Assembly (NCBI GenBank): GCA_964462295.1
Contig: CAYWXH010000071.1
Span: 1 to 8,972 of the forward strand
Source: JALVIU01 sp964462295
GTDB lineage: Bacteria > Atribacterota > JALVIU01
Length of the DNA: 8,972 nucleotides
Direction of reading: 5' to 3'
Shown: piece by piece, positions 5,553 through 8,972 of the stretch
Layout: every line of letters starts with the position of its first letter
How positions within the stretch are numbered: position 1 is the first letter of the stretch
Program-made: the position numbers and the translations under genes
The notes under the pieces: model-generated
What the model was told of the DNA's origin: nothing
Seen by the model: the letters and a program-made list of their open reading frames with translations, nothing else
Database searches by the model: none

Positions 5553-7437
5553 TGTAATCACCCCTTGAATTTATAAAATACAAAATAGCAAATAATAAAA
5601 TTCCTAAAATCCTTGCATAAAGGTTATTAGGAATCATAAGGAAAGTAACAAGGGCAAAAAGAATACGCTCATAGGTAGGTATACCCTTTTTAAGTATGCC
5701 TATAATGGCAATAGCCATAGAATAAAGTCCTAAAAGTGCCCCAAATACCGCCCAAATAAATGTTCCCCATGAGAAGTTTATAAGTAATAATACAGGATTG
5801 TATACATAAAAATAGGGAATAAGAAACCCTGCAATACCTATACTAAAACCTGTTAAGGCTACCTTTGTAGGTGGTGCTTTTGCTATGGCTGCCGCTGTAT
5901 ATGAAGTAAGGGCTACGGGGGGTATAACGGCAGACATAGTGCCAAAGTAAAATGCAAAAAAGTGTGCAGCAAGAGGATTAACCCCCATCATAATAAGGGC
6001 AGGTGCTGCAACGGTAACTGTAATAATATAACATGCCGCAGCAGGTAGACCCATGCCAAGAACTATAGCTGTTATCATACACATAATGAGTGTAAGCCAG
6101 AGATGTCCATGTGCAAATGCCACTATGTTTTGCCCAATAACCTGTCCTAGGCCTGTCATGCCCACAACACCTATTATATATCCCACTATAGCACATACCA
6201 CAGCAATAGATATAGCACCCATTGCCCCTTCATTTAAGGCATTTATTATGTCCTTAAGAGAAAGCCTCGTATTTTCTTTAAAGGCACCTACTATAATAAT
6301 AAGTACAAGACCTACCAATGCACTCATAAGTGGGCTAAAACCTATAATGAGTACAACTATAAGAAAGACAAGGGGGATAGCCATATGACCCCTTTCTCTG
6401 ATCACCTCTTTTACTTTCGGCAGTCTATCTTTAGGAACACCTAAGAGATTCCATTTTACTGCACCAAGGTCTACCATATGATAAAGAGTAAAGTAGTAAA
6501 GTACAGCAGGTATAAAGCCTGCATACATAATTTTAAGATATGGCAAACCCAAAAAAGAACTCATAATAAATGCAGCTGCGCCCATAATAGGTGGCATAAG
6601 GATACCCCCTGTAGAAGATATGGCCTCAACTGCCCCAGCAAAATAAGGTTTGTAGCCTGTCTCTTTCATAAGTGGTATAGTAAAACTTCCTGTTGTTACT
6701 ACATTGGCCTGGGAACTTCCACTTATTGTCCCTGTGAGTGCACTTGCTATTATAGCCATCTTTGCAGGACCACCCCTTTTATCACCTGCAATAGCTGCTG
6801 CTAAATCATTGAAAAACTTAGATGCACCACTTGCCTTTAAAAAACTTGAGAAAAGCACAAACATAAATACATAAGAAGATGATACCATTACTGCTATTCC
6901 CGGTATGCCTTCATCGGTCATAGTCATCCTTATCATAATCCTTCTGAGGTTGTATCCTTGATGAGAAAAAGGTTCAGGAAAATATGGACCAAAATAGGCA
7001 TAAAACAGAAAAAATACAGAAAATAGTGTAAGGGGTAGTCCAACCACCCTTCTAGATGCCTCAACAACCAATATCATGAGACTAATTCCATAAATATAAT
7101 CCAAAGTAGTGGGGGTAAGAAGTGCTCTTACCATTCTTTCATAATTTAAGTAAAAGTATATAGCAATACCTATCATCCAAAACGAGAAAATCCAATCAAA
7201 AACAGAGGGTCTATTTTTTGGAGATCTCTTTGTTGCAGGATAGTATAAAAATGCAAGGGCCATTAAAAGCCCTATATGTATTATATTTCTCTTTATAACT
7301 ACCGTAAGACCGAAACTATTCATCCATATATGAATCAAAGAAGTAGAAACAGAAAGTATAAGTGCCCACATACCAATTTTACCACTTAACTTTCGGATAT
7401 TTCCCTCAAGTACCACATCTTCCTTCTTCTCTACCAT
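5509..7437 (-). CDS. TRAP transporter permease, fused DctQ/DctM type (TAXI family)
   Basis: 642-aa integral inner-membrane protein. In TAXI systems the small four-helix and the large twelve-helix subunits are fused, and the length and repeated hydrophobic segments fit this. The N-terminal part has membrane segments near residues 23-40, 52-66, 82-97, 114-126 and 133-150. The DctM part follows, with ALTGTISGSSQANVVTTG (233-250), STGGILMPPIMGAAAF (275-290), LGMGLPAAACYI (460-471) and FGTMSAVIPPVALTSYTAAA (498-517), the paired half-site motifs of the sodium-driven TRAP core. Further hydrophobic stretches (about 546-582 and 592-622) extend the C-terminus. It takes substrate from the binding protein encoded upstream. 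ATG at 7437 follows GGAGGAGAG. A strong hairpin lies between it and the binding-protein gene. Its end overlaps the M20 gene. Confidence 0.94.
   Translation of the reverse strand: MVEKKEDVVLEGNIRKLSGKIGMWALILSVSTSLIHIWMNSFGLTVVIKRNIIHIGLLMALAFLYYPATKRSPKNRPSVFDWIFSFWMIGIAIYFYLNYERMVRALLTPTTLDYIYGISLMILVVEASRRVVGLPLTLFSVFFLFYAYFGPYFPEPFSHQGYNLRRIMIRMTMTDEGIPGIAVMVSSSYVFMFVLFSSFLKASGASKFFNDLAAAIAGDKRGGPAKMAIIASALTGTISGSSQANVVTTGSFTIPLMKETGYKPYFAGAVEAISSTGGILMPPIMGAAAFIMSSFLGLPYLKIMYAGFIPAVLYYFTLYHMVDLGAVKWNLLGVPKDRLPKVKEVIRERGHMAIPLVFLIVVLIIGFSPLMSALVGLVLIIIVGAFKENTRLSLKDIINALNEGAMGAISIAVVCAIVGYIIGVVGMTGLGQVIGQNIVAFAHGHLWLTLIMCMITAIVLGMGLPAAACYIITVTVAAPALIMMGVNPLAAHFFAFYFGTMSAVIPPVALTSYTAAAIAKAPPTKVALTGFSIGIAGFLIPYFYVYNPVLLLINFSWGTFIWAVFGALLGLYSMAIAIIGILKKGIPTYERILFALVTFLMIPNNLYARILGILLFAILYFINSRGDYNGAFRVKRTDTQRI
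5557..5566 (-). promoter_or_regulatory. Ribosome binding site deciding the M20 start, inside the permease gene
   Basis: On the minus strand AAGGGGTGAT matches most of the 16S anti-Shine-Dalgarno tail. Its GGGG lies eight bases before the ATG at 5552; the in-frame GTG at 5561 is within the site itself. The site is inside the permease coding region, so translation of the M20 gene is likely coupled to that of the permease. Confidence 0.7.
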
Positions 7438-7472
7438 ACTTCTCTCCTCCGACTTTTGTTTTATAAAATAAA

Positions 7473-7504
7473 AAATGGTGTTAGGGGATCCCCTAACACC
7501 ATTT
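7473..7504 (-). terminator. Intercistronic 32-bp palindrome with U-tract (attenuator between binding protein and permease)
   Basis: The 32 bases are a perfect palindrome centred on GGGGATCCCC. In minus-strand RNA it folds into a stem of about 14 bp with a GATC loop, followed by UUUUUUAUUUUAU, the form of a Rho-independent terminator. It lies 14 bases after the binding-protein stop (7519) and 35 bases before the permease ATG. Partial termination here would give more binding protein than permease, as many transport operons need, and the stem would also protect the short mRNA. A TATAAA lies in the U-rich part (minus), but no -35 is visible, so a separate permease promoter is not supported. Confidence 0.8.
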
Positions 7505-7518
7505 GATTTAACAGTTAA

Positions 7519-8517
7519 CTATTTCATCTCTGGAGGAATCATATCCTGAGGAACCTTTATTCCATGGTCCTGGAAGAATTTTACAGCACCTGGATGGAAT
7601 GGTACACCACCTACTCTTACTGCATGTTCAAGACTTAATTCCTTCAGTGCATTGTGCTGTTTTTTCATATCATCAAGCCCTTTTATATACATGGCCTCAA
7701 GCATTTTATATACGATATCTGCGGGGAGGTCTTTTTGTACAATAAGGGCACATGGGTTGGCAGCAACCCTCAAATCTTTATCCTGTCCGGGGTATGTACC
7801 CTTTGGTATAATGCCACGGACATAAAATGGTGCCATCTTGTGAAGTTTTGCAAGTTCTTCATCAGAAATCTCAAGGATACCCACAGGAACTCTTCCTGCA
7901 AAGGCTTGGGAAACTGCGGCGGTAGGTATCCCTGCTGCAAGGTATGCAGCATCTATCAGTCTATTTTGAAGTGCCTGCACTGCATCTCCATAACCCATGT
8001 ATTCTGGTTTAATATCATCAAAGGTAAGTCCTGCAAGTGCCTTAAGTAGGATCTTCATATAGAAATGAGAACCTGCTGCAGGCCCTACAGAGACCCTCTT
8101 CCCTTTAAGGTCTTTCCATCCATTTATTCCTACTCCCTTTCTATACACTACCTGTGTCATCTCAGAATAAAGTGCGGTTACATATCTAATGTTTTTAACA
8201 GGTTTTCCTTTGAAATTCTGTACACCTGCATATGCCCAAGATGCAGGGGCACTTCCTGCAATTGCCATCTGAACTTCGCCCCTTCTCAACATCTCAAGAT
8301 TTTCAAGGCTTCCTCCAGATGTCTGTGCGGACCACTTATAACCACTATCTTTAAGGTACTTGTTAAGGGTACTTGCAATTATAGTTCCAACAGGATAAAA
8401 AGTTCCACCTGTAGAACCTGTGGATATAACTACATACTTAACCTTTGCAAAACCGGTAGTTAGGGTCAACATACTTACAAGAAAAACTATCAACAATAAA
8501 ATACCAAATCTCTTCAT
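7519..8517 (-). CDS. TRAP transporter solute-binding protein, TAXI family
   Basis: 332-aa periplasmic binding protein. A signal peptide covers residues 1-24: MKR, a hydrophobic core, then TGFA with cleavage likely before Lys25. There is no lipobox cysteine, so the protein should be soluble in a periplasm. The mature start contains the TAXI signature ISTGSTGGTFYPVG (31-44), followed by TSGGSLENLEMLRRGEVQMA (66-85), LKGKRVSVGPAAGSHFY (137-153) and LIDAAYLAAGIPTAAV (187-202), all in family order. Relatives bind small acidic compounds such as glutamate or 2-oxoglutarate, but the ligand is not predictable here. First gene of the operon with the fused permease and the M20 amidohydrolase. ATG at 8517 follows AAGGAGG (8525-8531) by seven bases. 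The promoter at 8549-8577 is almost consensus, suggesting high expression. Confidence 0.94.
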   Translation of the reverse strand: MKRFGILLLIVFLVSMLTLTTGFAKVKYVVISTGSTGGTFYPVGTIIASTLNKYLKDSGYKWSAQTSGGSLENLEMLRRGEVQMAIAGSAPASWAYAGVQNFKGKPVKNIRYVTALYSEMTQVVYRKGVGINGWKDLKGKRVSVGPAAGSHFYMKILLKALAGLTFDDIKPEYMGYGDAVQALQNRLIDAAYLAAGIPTAAVSQAFAGRVPVGILEISDEELAKLHKMAPFYVRGIIPKGTYPGQDKDLRVAANPCALIVQKDLPADIVYKMLEAMYIKGLDDMKKQHNALKELSLEHAVRVGGVPFHPGAVKFFQDHGIKVPQDMIPPEMK

Positions 8518-8548
8518 ATTGCTCCCTCCTTTTAAAAGAATTTATTAT

Positions 8549-8577
8549 AGTATAAACTTTTTTTAACATTCTGTCAA
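8549..8577 (-). promoter_or_regulatory. Strong sigma-70-type promoter of the TAXI/TRAP/M20 operon
   Basis: On the minus strand: perfect TTGACA (8572-8577), a 17-base spacer rich in A, and TATACT (8549-8554, five of six). Predicted start near 8542, leader about 25 bases. This is the best promoter match in the window. No clear operator palindrome is visible around it. Confidence 0.75.
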
Positions 8578-8742
8578 GGAAGGTATTTTAAATCATTTTT
8601 ATTCTTTTTATAAAGATCGTTTATTTATTGCATTTTAACACCAATGGAATGACCACTTATGATTACTAAGAGACTTTTCTCCTTTTGTCACTATAAAAGC
8701 CACTTTCGCTTTTTGTATTAGGAAACCCACCCTTTCTATTGC
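8578..8742. other. Intergenic stretch with no recognisable gene
   Basis: AT-rich up to about 8640, then mixed. Short minus-strand frames exist but have no ribosome binding site or recognisable protein content. A weak hairpin AAAAGC / GCTTTT (8695-8700 and 8708-8713) followed by a T is present on the plus strand, but no plus-strand gene lies upstream for it to terminate. Confidence 0.6.
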
Positions 8743-8757
8743 CATTGCGAGGCCCCG
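8743..8757 (-). repeat. Partial copy of the palindromic repeat
   Basis: CATTGCGAGGCCCCG matches the opening half of the inverted form of the repeat seen at 36-72. The second half is missing or decayed. Confidence 0.6.
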
Positions 8758-8773
8758 CTCTTTCCCTTCCTTG

Positions 8774-8810
8774 TTATTGCGAGGGCCACGGAAGTGGCCC
8801 GTGGTAATCT
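8774..8810 (-). repeat. Complete palindromic intergenic repeat, copy R1
   Basis: Orientation opposite to copies L1 and L2. ATTGC (8776-8780) pairs with GTAAT (8804-8808, one G-T pair). The inner stem GGGCCAC (8783-8789) pairs perfectly with GTGGCCC (8794-8800) around GGAA. This stem is extended compared with L1 and has a different sequence. Confidence 0.8.
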
Positions 8811-8826
8811 GCGGTCCCCACGTGTT

Positions 8827-8862
8827 GTCATTGCGAGGCCCTGAAAGGGCCGTGGCAATCTC
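8827..8862 (-). repeat. Complete palindromic intergenic repeat, copy R2
   Basis: Closest to the family consensus, GTCATTGCGAGG to GTGGCAATCTC. ATTGC at 8830-8834 pairs with GCAAT at 8855-8859; GGCCCT at 8837-8842 pairs with AGGGCC at 8846-8851 around the loop GAA. Confidence 0.85.
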
Positions 8863-8907
8863 TCTTTTGGGGTCCCTTATTCCCGTTCGTATGGTCTTTC
8901 GGTACCA

Positions 8908-8949
8908 GAGATTGCCGCGTCGCCCAAAATGCGGGCTCCTCGCAATGAC
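8908..8949 (+). repeat. Palindromic intergenic repeat, copy R3, longer and inverted relative to R1 and R2
   Basis: GAGATTGCC opens and CTCGCAATGAC closes. ATTGC (8911-8915) pairs with GCAAT (8942-8946), and GCCC (8922-8925) pairs with GGGC (8933-8936). It is about five bases longer than L1, with a wider loop. Same orientation as the left-end copies, opposite to R1 and R2. Confidence 0.75.
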
Positions 8950-8972
8950 AGTTGGGGGAAGACCACCCACTG

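Noticed and set aside
6053..6388. Plus-strand open frame of 111 codons inside the permease gene
   Set aside because: Antisense shadow of a strongly conserved TRAP permease; no ribosome binding site and no known domain. The same holds for 6478-6804, 7654-8049 and 8065-8463.
8695..8714. Intrinsic terminator on the plus strand
   Set aside because: The six-bp stem is weak, mostly A-T, and no plus-strand gene precedes it.
8635..8970. Minus-strand open frame of 111 codons
   Set aside because: Most of it runs through repeat copies R1 to R3 and yields repeat-derived text (VIARSPHFGRRGNL). No promoter or ribosome binding site supports it.

Overview
The window is AT-rich bacterial DNA with eight intact protein-coding genes, no RNA genes, no CRISPR array and no insertion sequence. 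The coding style (Ile ATA, Arg AGA/AGG, strong purine-rich Shine-Dalgarno sites, GTG starts), the sulfide-dependent homocysteine genes and the ferredoxin-type partner point to a strictly anaerobic bacterium, possibly a thermophile. The TAXI binding protein has a plain signal peptide with no lipobox cysteine, which favours a diderm cell with a periplasm. I cannot name the phylum from the sequence alone.

Layout, left to right. Positions 1-206 hold GC-rich palindromic repeat copies (consensus ends GATTGCC and GCAATGAC). Then comes an alanyl-tRNA editing protein of the AlaX type (-, 195-1322), with a divergent promoter region to a Y_phosphatase3-like tyrosine phosphatase (+, 1445-2167). The phosphatase converges on a two-gene operon (-): the DUF39/HcyBio homocysteine biosynthesis protein (2561-3727) followed by its NIL-domain 2x[4Fe-4S] ferredoxin partner (2164-2571). 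A small unknown charged protein (+, 3836-4189) is divergent from that operon and converges on a transport operon (-): TAXI-type TRAP solute-binding protein (7519-8517), fused TRAP permease (5509-7437) and an M20 amidohydrolase (4206-5552). From 8743 to the end there are four more copies of the same palindromic repeat in both orientations.

How the genes work together. DUF39 plus NIL-ferredoxin is the known pair that makes homocysteine from aspartate semialdehyde and sulfide, so this cell probably feeds methionine synthesis that way. The TAXI/TRAP/M20 operon looks like uptake of a small anionic compound followed by hydrolysis of an amide bond in the cytoplasm; the substrate cannot be read from the sequence. 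AlaX clears mischarged tRNA(Ala).

The regulatory layout is compact. Both convergent gene pairs end in perfect hairpins (11 and 12 bp) that contain the stop codons of both genes. A 32-bp perfect palindrome with a U-tract sits between the binding-protein gene and the permease gene. Divergent promoters can be read at 1350-1405 and 3759-3799, and a near-consensus promoter precedes the binding-protein gene.
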